Shown here: piece by piece, positions 23,104-30,782 of the stretch
Numbering within the stretch: the first letter of the stretch is position 1
How the letters are laid out: each line of letters begins with the position of its first letter
NCBI GenBank assembly: GCA_904397185.1
Contig: CAJFOL010000085.1
Coordinates: 1-35,758 of the forward strand
DNA from: an uncultured Clostridia bacterium
GTDB taxonomy: Bacteria; Bacillota; Clostridia; Christensenellales; UBA1242
DNA length: 35,758 nt
Direction: 5' to 3'
The notes under the pieces: model-generated
The model's input: the letters and a program-made list of their open reading frames with translations, nothing else
The model's database searches: none
What the model was told of the DNA's origin: nothing
Position numbers and translations under genes: made by a program

Positions 23104-23877
23104 ATGTGGGAGTTTTCACTAAACATCAAGACAGAAAATTTTGCAATAGCAAGTTTGCTATATAATGCACTATCAAAATCAATAAATCAAATGCAGGGAG
23201 TTATAACTTCAAACGAAGAAAATGGTTATATATCTATTTTGGTGGCTGTAGATAAGGCTAACAAGGATAGAGCAAAACTTCTAATAACCTCTTGCATTAT
23301 CGAAATCATTTGCAAAAGTTTTAAGTCTACATTTTTAGATAATTATCTTATTTTCCCTCGTCAAGATAAAATAGGAATGCTTGCCTTTAAAAAAGCATTA
23401 TTGAATTTTGATAGAGAGACCGATAAGTATATAATAAAGAAAAACCTCGAACTTAAACATGACTTATTCCTTGAGTCCTTTTATCAATTCAAACTAAGAC
23501 CTCTTCAAGAAAAGTGGGCAGAACTTGTCAGCCTATCAAATGAGAATAGCGATTATCTTATCTCTTCTGACAGTTTTATAGATTTACTCAAATTTTTGGT
23601 TGATAACCTTGATATTTGTGAAGATGAAATAAGTGTTGTTAAGGAGGGTGAAGTATATAAAATATTTACAATAGAGAATGTACAGTATCAAAACAAGACC
23701 TTTAGCGAAGAGATGATTGTCTCATCTGTAATTGATCTTTCTCCTTCAAAAATCAACTTGTATTTTAAAGAGACCTCAGGAGCCATTAATTTGCTTGAAA
23801 AGATATTTGAAGAGAGAATTACAGTCAATAATAGTGGTGCTAAAATATACACAAAGGATAAAATTTATAAATCTTGA
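23104..23877 (+). CDS. ytxC: YtxC-like sporulation protein
   Basis: This 257-residue soluble protein resembles YtxC, a putative sporulation protein of unknown biochemical function found in endospore formers. Supporting points are the helical central part with an ESFYQFKLRPLQEKWAEL stretch (about residues 129-146) and an EGEVYKIF segment, together with its position immediately before thrS, as in Bacillus. The frame extends to 23074, but ATG 23104 has GGAG about five bases before it and is preferred. It has no clear terminator; the T-box leader of thrS starts about 50 bases later with its own promoter. Confidence 0.75.
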   Translation: MWEFSLNIKTENFAIASLLYNALSKSINQMQGVITSNEENGYISILVAVDKANKDRAKLLITSCIIEIICKSFKSTFLDNYLIFPRQDKIGMLAFKKALLNFDRETDKYIIKKNLELKHDLFLESFYQFKLRPLQEKWAELVSLSNENSDYLISSDSFIDLLKFLVDNLDICEDEISVVKEGEVYKIFTIENVQYQNKTFSEEMIVSSVIDLSPSKINLYFKETSGAINLLEKIFEERITVNNSGAKIYTKDKIYKS

Positions 23878-23895
23878 AAAAACATGAAAGAGTAG

Positions 23896-23924
23896 TTGAC
23901 AAATAAATTTTATAGTGCTAAAAT
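23896..23924 (+). promoter_or_regulatory. Promoter of the thrS T-box leader
   Basis: TTGACA 23896-23901 and TAAAAT 23919-23924 are spaced by 17 bases, putting the start near 23931 at the beginning of the T-box element. Confidence 0.85.
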
Positions 23925-23930
23925 AAGGTT

Positions 23931-24126
23931 GATACTTGGAATGGCAGACAAGTAAGCACATTTGTAGTGTACAGAGAAAGATTGGTTGGTGAAAAATCTT
24001 GACTAGAATGTTGACTGAAACCACTGCTGTGATGATAAGTTTTTAATTAAGTGGTCTTAAATTAAGACAATTAAGGTGGAACCGCGGTTTATAGATAATC
24101 GTCCTTAAATTTTAAGGGCGTTTTTT
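23931..24126 (+). promoter_or_regulatory. T-box leader, threonine specific
   Basis: This leader senses uncharged tRNA-Thr and controls read-through into thrS. The conserved T-box AAGGTGGAACCGCG is at 24073-24086. A Stem I with GAAAG and the loop GACTGAAACCACTG carries the specifier codon ACC (24020-24022), which encodes Thr. The terminator arms CGTCCTTAA (24100-24108) and TTAAGGGCG (24112-24120) are followed by TTTTTT; the 5' arm overlaps the antiterminator region in the usual way. The match of specifier to downstream gene makes the assignment very secure. Confidence 0.93.
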
Positions 24127-24159
24127 ATTTGTAAAAAATGCCAAAAAAGGAGAAAAATT

Positions 24160-25899
24160 ATGGAAATAAAGAAAGAAAAAGATGAAGAACTTAGCAAAGC
24201 AAGACATTCGCTTGCACACATTCTTGCAAAGGCACTTATGCAGTTATATCCTGAGACTAAACTGACAATAGGACCTGCGATTGATGATGGTTTCTATTAT
24301 GATATCGACCTTCCTCATTCAATAACTGCTGACGAGTACGACAAGATCGAAAAGAAGATGAAAGAAATTATCAATAAAGGCGAACCATTTACAAGAAAGG
24401 TTGTATCTAGAGATGAGGCTTTAAAACTTTTTGCTGGCAATGAGTATAAGACTGAGATAATAAACGAATTTCCAAAGGACGAAGAAGTGTCACTCTATTA
24501 CACAGGCGATGATTTTTATGACCTATGCCGTGGACCTCATGTTGATTCAGCAAAAAGGTTACAAAATTATGGTTTTAAAATCCATAGTGTAAACGGGGCA
24601 TATTGGAGAGGAGACGAAAAGAACAAAATGCTTCAAAGAGTTTACTGCTATGCATTCAAGACTAAAAAAGACCTTGCAGACCACATTGCCATGCTAGAAG
24701 AAGCCAAGAAGAGAGATAACCGTAAACTTGGAAAAGAGTTAAAACTTTTCATGATTTCACCAGAGGGCCCAGGTTTTCCTTTCTATCTTCCAAATGGAAT
24801 GATTGTAAGAAATTTGCTGATAGATTATTGGAGAGAACTTCATAGACAGGCAGGTTATAAGGAGATTATGACTCCAATCATGCTTAATCGTCACCTTTGG
24901 GAAGTATCAGGACACTGGGACCACTATAAAGAAAATATGTACTTGTCTGTTATAGATGATGAGACCTATGCTATTAAGCCTATGAACTGTCCAGGAGGTG
25001 TGCTTGTATATAAGAGCGAACCACATTCATATAAAGAACTTCCTCTGAGACTAGGTGAACTTGGTATTGTCCATAGATATGAGAAGTCAGGCGAACTTGG
25101 TGGACTTTTAAGAGTACGAAGTTTTACTCAAGATGATGCACATATATTTATGATGCCAAGCCAAATAAAGGATGAAATAAAAGGTGTTGTTGCTCTTATT
25201 GATAAAGTTTATAAAGTTTTCAACCTAGACTACTTTGTAGAACTCTCTACAAGACCAGAAAACAGCATGGGAAGTGATGAAGATTGGGAACTTGCTACAA
25301 AAGGCCTTAAAGATGCTCTTGATGAGTTAAATCTTGACTATATTATAAATGAAGGTGATGGTGCCTTCTATGGACCAAAGATTGACTTCCATTTAAAAGA
25401 CTCACTTGGCAGAACTTGGCAGTGCGGAACAATCCAACTTGATTTCCAACTTCCTCAACGTTTTGAACTTGAATATGTCGGCGAAGATGGACAGAAACAT
25501 CGTCCTATCATGATACACAGAGTTATATATGGTGCTATTGATAGGTTTATTGGAATACTTATTGAAAATTTTGCAGGGGCATTTCCTCTTTGGCTTGCAC
25601 CAGAGCAGGTAAGAGTACTTTCACTCACAGAAAGAAATAATGACTATGCTGAAAAGATAAAAAAAGAATTGTTTGATAAGGGATTGCGAGTAGAGAGTGA
25701 TTTGAGAAATGAAAAGATTGGCTATAAGATAAGAGAGGCATTCTCTAGGAAAGTACCTTATTTGATTGTAGTTGGCGATGAGGAAGAAAAGAGCAATACA
25801 ATTTCAATAAGAGGCAGAGGGAACGAAAACAAAAGTGGTCTTAATTTGGCAGATTTTATCGAAAGACTTGAAAATGAGATAAAAACTAAAAAAATTTAG
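24160..25899 (+). CDS. thrS: Threonyl-tRNA synthetase lacking the TGS domain
   Basis: This class II synthetase charges tRNA-Thr. At 579 residues it is about 60 shorter than most bacterial ThrRS because it starts at the editing domain (RHSLAHILAKALMQLYP at residue 15) with no N-terminal TGS module. The editing site HSLAH and CRGPH near residue 127 are intact. The catalytic core has NCPGG with the zinc-binding Cys, motif 2 around RSFTQDDAHIF, and MIHRVIYGAIDRFIGIL with the third zinc ligand; the anticodon-binding domain closes the protein. AAAGGAG precedes ATG 24160, and no in-frame start upstream would restore a TGS domain. Expression is controlled by the T-box leader. Confidence 0.96.
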   Translation: MEIKKEKDEELSKARHSLAHILAKALMQLYPETKLTIGPAIDDGFYYDIDLPHSITADEYDKIEKKMKEIINKGEPFTRKVVSRDEALKLFAGNEYKTEIINEFPKDEEVSLYYTGDDFYDLCRGPHVDSAKRLQNYGFKIHSVNGAYWRGDEKNKMLQRVYCYAFKTKKDLADHIAMLEEAKKRDNRKLGKELKLFMISPEGPGFPFYLPNGMIVRNLLIDYWRELHRQAGYKEIMTPIMLNRHLWEVSGHWDHYKENMYLSVIDDETYAIKPMNCPGGVLVYKSEPHSYKELPLRLGELGIVHRYEKSGELGGLLRVRSFTQDDAHIFMMPSQIKDEIKGVVALIDKVYKVFNLDYFVELSTRPENSMGSDEDWELATKGLKDALDELNLDYIINEGDGAFYGPKIDFHLKDSLGRTWQCGTIQLDFQLPQRFELEYVGEDGQKHRPIMIHRVIYGAIDRFIGILIENFAGAFPLWLAPEQVRVLSLTERNNDYAEKIKKELFDKGLRVESDLRNEKIGYKIREAFSRKVPYLIVVGDEEEKSNTISIRGRGNENKSGLNLADFIERLENEIKTKKI

Positions 25900-25909
25900 T
25901 TTAATTTGT

Positions 25910-25938
25910 TTGGAAATTGAATATATTTATGTTAGACT
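25910..25938 (+). promoter_or_regulatory. Promoter of yajC
   Basis: TTGGAA 25910-25915 and TAGACT 25933-25938 are spaced by 17 bases, with a TG one base ahead of the -10. The leader is about 28 bases and holds GGAGG before ATG 25973. Confidence 0.5.
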
Positions 25939-25972
25939 AAAAGGGAATATTTAATCTAAATGGAGGAAAAAT

Positions 25973-26467
25973 ATGGATGCAACACAAATTATTCTTATAG
26001 TTTTCATTGTACTTCTGATAATCATTTATCCTATTATTATATCTGCTAGAAACAAAAAAGAAAATCAAAAATTACAAGAACAAACTAATTCGCTAAAACG
26101 TGGGGACAAAATCTTGACTACAACAGGAGTGTATGGAACAATTGTTGATTTACACCTTGATGACAACAAGAAAATAGTAACAATCGAAACTGGCACAGGT
26201 AAAAATAAAGGCTATATGGCTATTGATGCTTATTCAATCTATACAGTTTTGACTGAAGAGAAACCTGCAGAGGAGAATAAACCACAAGCGATCAAACCTC
26301 AAGAAGAAAAGGCACAAGAGAATGTGTCTATGAATGTAAAACCTCAAGAACAGGTTAAAGAGAATAAGGTGGCGGATACGATAGCAGAGAACGAAGTTAA
26401 GAGTGAAACTGTTGACGAGAAAACACAAGAAACTAAGAAAGGTAGTAAAAGAAAGAAGGCAAACTAA
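25973..26467 (+). CDS. yajC: Preprotein translocase accessory subunit YajC
   Basis: This 164-residue protein has one N-terminal membrane helix (about 6-27) followed by the YajC core with LKRGDKILTTTGVYGTIVDL near residue 42. YajC associates with SecDF and supports protein export. At about 85-110 residues the family is normally shorter; here a Glu/Lys/Gln-rich, probably disordered tail of about 70 residues follows, with near-repeats of KPQE and a basic end (KKGSKRKKAN). GGAGG lies before ATG 25973. The stop codon lies in the loop of its own terminator. The gene heads the yajC-to-secF region. Confidence 0.9.
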   Translation: MDATQIILIVFIVLLIIIYPIIISARNKKENQKLQEQTNSLKRGDKILTTTGVYGTIVDLHLDDNKKIVTIETGTGKNKGYMAIDAYSIYTVLTEEKPAEENKPQAIKPQEEKAQENVSMNVKPQEQVKENKVADTIAENEVKSETVDEKTQETKKGSKRKKAN

Positions 26468-26479
26468 GCCTCCTTTTTT
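26453..26479 (+). terminator. Terminator overlapping the end of yajC
   Basis: AAGAAGGC (26453-26460) pairs with GCCTCCTT (26468-26475) with one mismatch, followed by TTTTTT. The loop contains the yajC stop codon TAA 26465-26467. Confidence 0.65.
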
Positions 26480-26500
26480 AATTTTGACGTCAAATTGGTG

Positions 26501-26529
26501 TTGACATGAGAGGTAAAATATATTAGAAT
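26501..26529 (+). promoter_or_regulatory. Promoter of a leaderless gene
   Basis: TTGACA 26501-26506 and TAGAAT 26524-26529 are spaced by 17 bases. The expected start near 26536-26537 coincides with ATG 26537, and there is no Shine-Dalgarno sequence. Confidence 0.75.
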
Positions 26530-26536
26530 ATAAGTG

Positions 26537-27382
26537 ATGAGAATATACAATTCCGAAAAATTTTTAAAAAGAAGATTATTGGAAGAGCCTTCTTATACCT
26601 ATTATGCCTATCAAAAGGCGAAGGAGCATCCATTAAAGGAAAGAGAAGTGTTCTGCTTTATGGTTCGTGTTTTTTGTAGACTTCTCTTCATGGGCAAAAA
26701 GATAACAGATCCAAGAGTCGCAAATTATTTTAAAAAGACTGTACATAAAGACAAAGACGGATGGTATAGTGTAGACAAACCTTTTGGACGGGGTAGATTT
26801 ATTAATGCTAACAAGTTGTTTAAAAATGTAAAATGTGGTGAGGCTGAATGTCATACCTGTGCATATTATTTTGTATTAGAAGCACCTGTCAAGTCGAGAT
26901 TGGTGTTTGGCTCAATAAATCCTTTTAGAATAAATAATGGACTATTCCACTCAATTTGTACATTCAAGTTATATGACAAAGAATATGTGTTTGATGGTGC
27001 AAACTACATGGTAATGGATAAGGACTTATACTATAGAATATTCAATTTTATGGAACTTCAAAAAATTTCTCAAGAAGAATTAATTAAAGACAAAGAGGTA
27101 TTATCTGTAAAACCCATTTTAAAAAATGCTGGCAGTTACAAATTTGCCAATATTGACGTACTAAGTAAAAGATTTTATGGTATCGGTTTTCTAACCTATT
27201 TATATAACAGAGATGATTTTTTGCAAAACAATCATAAGCAGTGCGAAAATTTCAAAAGTGTAGTTGAAGATTATAGTGCCTTTAGAGAAAAACTTGAAAG
27301 ACTTGATGAAAAGTATTCTACTGCGGTTTTAACTCTATCTGAAATTCTTTCGCCAAACCAAGAAGATAAACTAGAAAAATAA
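26537..27382 (+). CDS. Unrecognised protein with a transglutaminase-like Cys-His-Asp pattern
   Basis: This 281-residue protein is not one I recognise. It has no signal peptide or membrane segment, and is rich in aromatic and basic residues. A Cys-His-Asp order typical of transglutaminase-like folds is visible: C105 in GEAECHTCAYYF, H138 in GLFHSICTFKL, and D153 in EYVFDGANY. The stretch from H138 to D153 reads like the core strand pair of that fold. No catalysis can be claimed from sequence alone. A GTG at 26534 gives only one extra residue; ATG 26537 fits the leaderless start predicted from the promoter. It sits between yajC and the TIGR04086-like gene, where relatives often carry other genes, and has its own promoter and terminator. 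Confidence 0.7.
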   Translation: MRIYNSEKFLKRRLLEEPSYTYYAYQKAKEHPLKEREVFCFMVRVFCRLLFMGKKITDPRVANYFKKTVHKDKDGWYSVDKPFGRGRFINANKLFKNVKCGEAECHTCAYYFVLEAPVKSRLVFGSINPFRINNGLFHSICTFKLYDKEYVFDGANYMVMDKDLYYRIFNFMELQKISQEELIKDKEVLSVKPILKNAGSYKFANIDVLSKRFYGIGFLTYLYNRDDFLQNNHKQCENFKSVVEDYSAFREKLERLDEKYSTAVLTLSEILSPNQEDKLEK

Positions 27383-27409
27383 CTTTCTAATGGAGAAAGT
27401 TATTTTTTT
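27380..27409 (+). terminator. Terminator overlapping the stop codon of the preceding gene
   Basis: TAACTTTCT (27380-27388) pairs perfectly with AGAAAGTTA (27394-27402), five-base loop, followed by TTTTTTT. The first three stem bases are the stop codon TAA. The A-rich 5' flank makes it plausible on both strands. Confidence 0.88.
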
Positions 27410-27469
27410 GTGTAATAAAACATATTTATTTAATAGTTACAAGTATAATTTGTTTAAAAGGAGTCAATT

Positions 27470-27889
27470 ATGAAATTGAAAACAAAAATAAATATACAAA
27501 GTGCTAAAAATAAATATCCAATAATAGGTTTTATTGCAAAAGGTGTTCTTATTGCACTATGTACTTCTCTGGTGCTTGTCTTAGTTTTCGCATTCTTGCT
27601 TAAATTTACAAACATATCAGATAGTGCAATTGCACCTGTAAATCAAGTGATAAAAGGTATAAGTATATTTTTAGGAGTTTTTGTCGGTCTTAAAAAATGT
27701 AAGGAGTTAGGACTCGTCAGCGGACTTTTAATAGGTTTTATATATACGTTAGTTGCATTTTTGGTCTTTTCAATACTTAGCGGAGCATTTTCATTTGATA
27801 TAACTTTGCTTACAGATACAGTATTTGGGGCAGTAATAGGGGCAATTTGCGGAATAATTAGTGTAAATATTAAAAAAAGTGCAAACTAA
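27470..27889 (+). CDS. TIGR04086-like integral membrane protein
   Basis: This 139-residue protein has a short basic N-terminus and four predicted membrane helices (about 18-44, 55-75, 80-104 and 113-133) with many Gly residues, as in the TIGR04086 / YrzE-type family found near yajC and secDF in Clostridia. Its function is unknown. AAAGGAG precedes ATG 27470. A TATAAT at 27444-27449 may serve as a -10 without a good -35. It lies directly before the secDF promoter. The family call rests on helix layout and position, so it is moderate. Confidence 0.7.
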   Translation: MKLKTKINIQSAKNKYPIIGFIAKGVLIALCTSLVLVLVFAFLLKFTNISDSAIAPVNQVIKGISIFLGVFVGLKKCKELGLVSGLLIGFIYTLVAFLVFSILSGAFSFDITLLTDTVFGAVIGAICGIISVNIKKSAN

Positions 27890-27902
27890 AACTCAAATTT
27901 AA

Positions 27903-27931
27903 TTGACATAGTCCTTTTAATTCTTTATAAT
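27903..27931 (+). promoter_or_regulatory. Consensus promoter of secD-secF
   Basis: TTGACA 27903-27908 and TATAAT 27926-27931 are spaced by 17 bases, a full consensus match. The leader is about 34 bases with AAAAGGA before ATG 27972. Confidence 0.85.
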
Positions 27932-27971
27932 TATGAGAGTAAACGTTAAAATGCAATTAAAAGGATTATAA

Positions 27972-29462
27972 ATGTTAAAGAAATACTCAATCGTAAATTT
28001 TGTTTTACTTATTATAATAGCACTGCTTGGCATACTTTTAAGTGTATGTCCTTTTAATGTACCCGCAAGCACTGATAAGTACAATGGTTTTGTTAATGCT
28101 ATAGAAAAGGGTATAGATTTGAATGGTGGTGTTTCTGCCATCTATAGTGCCGAACTTGACGGCGGGGAATCTAATTTAAGTCTAACAGAGACAATAGATG
28201 CTTCTATAGAAAAAGTTGAAAACGTTTTCAGCCATAATGGAGACTTCCCAGAACTTTTTGTTACAAGGCAGGGTGATAAGGTTCGAGTTGAAGTTTCTGG
28301 TGTATCATCTACAGACTCAGTTTTTGGGTATCTTGCTGATGGGCAAAGTATTTATGTAACTTTAGAAGAAGTTTCAGATGATGTTACAAATCCTAAAGTA
28401 TATCTTGACAGTGATGATATTTCATATGCATATGTTGGATATGATTATGATAATAGCAACTATACCATAGTACTTGAATTTACAAATATTGGCAGGTCGA
28501 ATCTTGAAAATATGCTCACATCTGCAGATGAGATTGGGTCATCAAATGCTTATGTATATATTGAAAGTTTAGATGCTGACAATCTTTTATCTGATTCGAT
28601 AAATGTCAGTGATATAGATGGCAATATTTCATTTGCTTTAAATTCTAGTAGTGATTATTATTCTACAAGTACAACGACCTATTCAAATGGTTCTTCTCAA
28701 GCAAGAGTTTCATATATTATCACAGGTGGAGCACTTGGTTTAGACCTAACTTTACTTGAGACAAGTGAAATAAGCCCTATATTAGGCGAAAATACGTTGC
28801 TTTTTCTTGGTATTGCAAGTATTGCAACGATTGTACTCGCTTTTGTGGCTTTGATTGTTAAATATAGAGATTTAGGACTGCTTGGGTGTCTGTCTTTAAT
28901 CTTCTACCTAATTATATTTGTATTCTTTATGCAAGCAATACCATTCGTAGTGCTTAATCTTGCTACCATGTTTGGCTGCATCTTCGCTTTTGCTCTTGCT
29001 ATAATTGCAAATGTAATCATATTTGAAAAAGTAAGAGAGGAATATGCACTCGGTAAAAAGATACATCTTTCATTTAAAGGTGGAATGAAAAAAGCATTGT
29101 GGCCTATTCTTGATAGTCACATTGTTCTTGCACTGGTATCAATAGTTATTTGGATATTTGCTCCATCATATTTGAAAGGCTTTGGAATTGTACTTTTGAT
29201 GGGCTGTGTTGTGTCAGTGTTTATCTCTCTTGTAGTTACAAGATATCTTTTAAATATTTACCTTCCATTAAATAGCACCAAATCAAAGAGATTAGGACTT
29301 GTTCGTGATAAAAGTGTGAAGGAGTTAAAAGATGACCAATCGTTAAACAATGTTTCATCATTACAAATAAACGAACAGACTATGGATGACCAAACTATTG
29401 ACTCTCAATCAAATGAAACAATAGTTACCGAAACTGAAGAAGGAGGTAACAATAATGACTAA
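27972..29462 (+). CDS. secD: Protein translocase subunit SecD
   Basis: This 496-residue RND-family membrane protein works with SecF to complete Sec-dependent export using the proton gradient. A first membrane helix (about 6-26) is followed by the signature GIDLNGGVSAIY near residue 47 and a large extracytoplasmic domain (to about residue 270), Ser/Tyr-rich near its end. Five further helices span about 275-430, with a gap holding VRDKSV. The cytoplasmic tail of about 60 residues is Gln/Asp/Thr-rich. It is co-transcribed with secF, overlapping it by eight bases. Confidence 0.93.
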   Translation: MLKKYSIVNFVLLIIIALLGILLSVCPFNVPASTDKYNGFVNAIEKGIDLNGGVSAIYSAELDGGESNLSLTETIDASIEKVENVFSHNGDFPELFVTRQGDKVRVEVSGVSSTDSVFGYLADGQSIYVTLEEVSDDVTNPKVYLDSDDISYAYVGYDYDNSNYTIVLEFTNIGRSNLENMLTSADEIGSSNAYVYIESLDADNLLSDSINVSDIDGNISFALNSSSDYYSTSTTTYSNGSSQARVSYIITGGALGLDLTLLETSEISPILGENTLLFLGIASIATIVLAFVALIVKYRDLGLLGCLSLIFYLIIFVFFMQAIPFVVLNLATMFGCIFAFALAIIANVIIFEKVREEYALGKKIHLSFKGGMKKALWPILDSHIVLALVSIVIWIFAPSYLKGFGIVLLMGCVVSVFISLVVTRYLLNIYLPLNSTKSKRLGLVRDKSVKELKDDQSLNNVSSLQINEQTMDDQTIDSQSNETIVTETEEGGNNND

Positions 29463-30534
29463 CATGAAAAAAGAAAAATTATCTTTAAACAAACGAATAA
29501 CCTCTTCTAAATTTAGTTTTACCAAAAATTTCTTATATTTTTTGATAGTGCCAGCCATTATTTTAATAGTAGGAATAGTTCTTTTATCGACAATAGGCTT
29601 TAATCTAGGCACTGACTTTACTGGGAAAAGTGTAGTTAAAATTTATATAAACAATGAGGATAGTTTTGGCGAAGAGGTTGAGAGTTACAATCTTGATAGC
29701 CAAGAAGACAAAGATGCTATTTATGATAAAATCGAATTGGTTTTAAGTGAAAATGGTGTCAAAATCGATAGTTTTAGAACGACAACTATGACTATATCAG
29801 ACTACAATGTTTATCTTGGTCAAGCAGTTGAAGTTACCTATCAAAATATTTCGGATGATTTAGATAGCATAACTGCTAAAAATAGTGATATAAGAAATAG
29901 TTTAGTTACCGCATTTGGCTATTCTTCTTATGATGATGCAATTTCATCAATAGATTATTCGCCATCCACAGCGGATTTTGGCTGGATAACAGGTACTGTT
30001 GCAAGTATAGTATTTGGGTATTTAGTTTTTGCGATTTATATGGCATTTAGAGATAATCCAAGTATATTCTTGGTCGGAATTATACAAATTGCAATTGACC
30101 TTTTCTTAACTTTAGGCTTAATATCTATATTTAGACTCACTATAAATATGTCACTTGCAATAATTCTTATTTCAACTTTCTTGCTTAGTGCATTTAACCT
30201 ATTTTACTATTATTCTAAAATCAAATCTAACATTAAGTCAGGTAAATTTGAAAAAGCAAAGAATAGTGTAATTGCGGATGAGACAATCAAAGAAATAACA
30301 TTTAATAGAGTGATTATTTACATTGCTTTATTAGTCATTTCAGTTATTTTCTCTGCACTTGCCGTTGAGGGAGTGAGAGAAGTGGCACTCGGAATAATGA
30401 CAAGTTTGATTGTAACTTTCTATACATCGCAGTTCTTATTACCAAGTTTTTGTAGTGTATTCTATAAAGAACGAAAAAAAGCAAAGACAGTTAAAACAAA
30501 ATCGCCTAAAAAAGCAGAAAAAGTTTCTGAGTAA
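29455..30534 (+). CDS. secF: Protein translocase subunit SecF
   Basis: This 359-residue partner of SecD has an N-terminal helix (about 27-47) and the SecF signature GFNLGTDFTGKSVVKIYI near residue 49, an extracytoplasmic domain to about 170, and five helices between about 172 and 335. It ends in a basic tail (KERKKAKTVKTKSPKKAEKV). The AGGAGG at 29441-29446 lies inside secD and directs ATG 29455. Its stop codon lies in the loop of the following terminator. The acidic P1 interval (residues 60-130) is somewhat longer than in many SecF proteins. Confidence 0.92.
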   Translation: MTNMKKEKLSLNKRITSSKFSFTKNFLYFLIVPAIILIVGIVLLSTIGFNLGTDFTGKSVVKIYINNEDSFGEEVESYNLDSQEDKDAIYDKIELVLSENGVKIDSFRTTTMTISDYNVYLGQAVEVTYQNISDDLDSITAKNSDIRNSLVTAFGYSSYDDAISSIDYSPSTADFGWITGTVASIVFGYLVFAIYMAFRDNPSIFLVGIIQIAIDLFLTLGLISIFRLTINMSLAIILISTFLLSAFNLFYYYSKIKSNIKSGKFEKAKNSVIADETIKEITFNRVIIYIALLVISVIFSALAVEGVREVALGIMTSLIVTFYTSQFLLPSFCSVFYKERKKAKTVKTKSPKKAEKVSE

Positions 30535-30550
30535 TTCAGAGACTTTTTTT
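30520..30550 (+). terminator. Terminator overlapping the end of secF
   Basis: AAAGTTTCTGA (30520-30530) pairs with TCAGAGACTTT (30536-30546) with one wobble, then a T-run to 30550. The five-base loop contains the secF stop TAA at 30532-30534. Confidence 0.88.
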
Positions 30551-30587
30551 AATATAGATATTTTTTTAAATAAATATTGCTAAATTG

Positions 30588-30616
30588 TTGACTATTATCT
30601 TTATTTATGTTATATT
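30588..30616 (+). promoter_or_regulatory. Promoter of rpsB-tsf
   Basis: TTGACT 30588-30593 and TATATT 30611-30616 are spaced by 17 bases. The start near 30623 gives a leader of about 160 bases. Confidence 0.75.
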
Positions 30617-30622
30617 AAATAT

Positions 30623-30782
30623 GTCATTGGACAAATATGCACCTATAGAATATTCTGTTGCAGTTGCCAAAAACTTGTTGTATATTAAAAACGATACCCA
30701 TACAACTTAAAAGACATTTGTCTGTGGTCGCAATTAGGAGCTAGAAAACTATAGGGAAGGACAAAAACAAAGGAGGATAAAA
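30623..30782 (+). promoter_or_regulatory. Long untranslated leader of rpsB
   Basis: The leader of about 160 bases holds several small hairpins: TGTC/GACA early on, a longer one with arms GTTGTAT and ATACAAC around 30678-30710, and AGAC/GTCT shortly after. There is no reading frame with a ribosome-binding site before rpsB. Such a leader could be bound by ribosomal protein S2 for autogenous control, as known for other ribosomal genes, but no known leader family was recognised. Confidence 0.4.
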
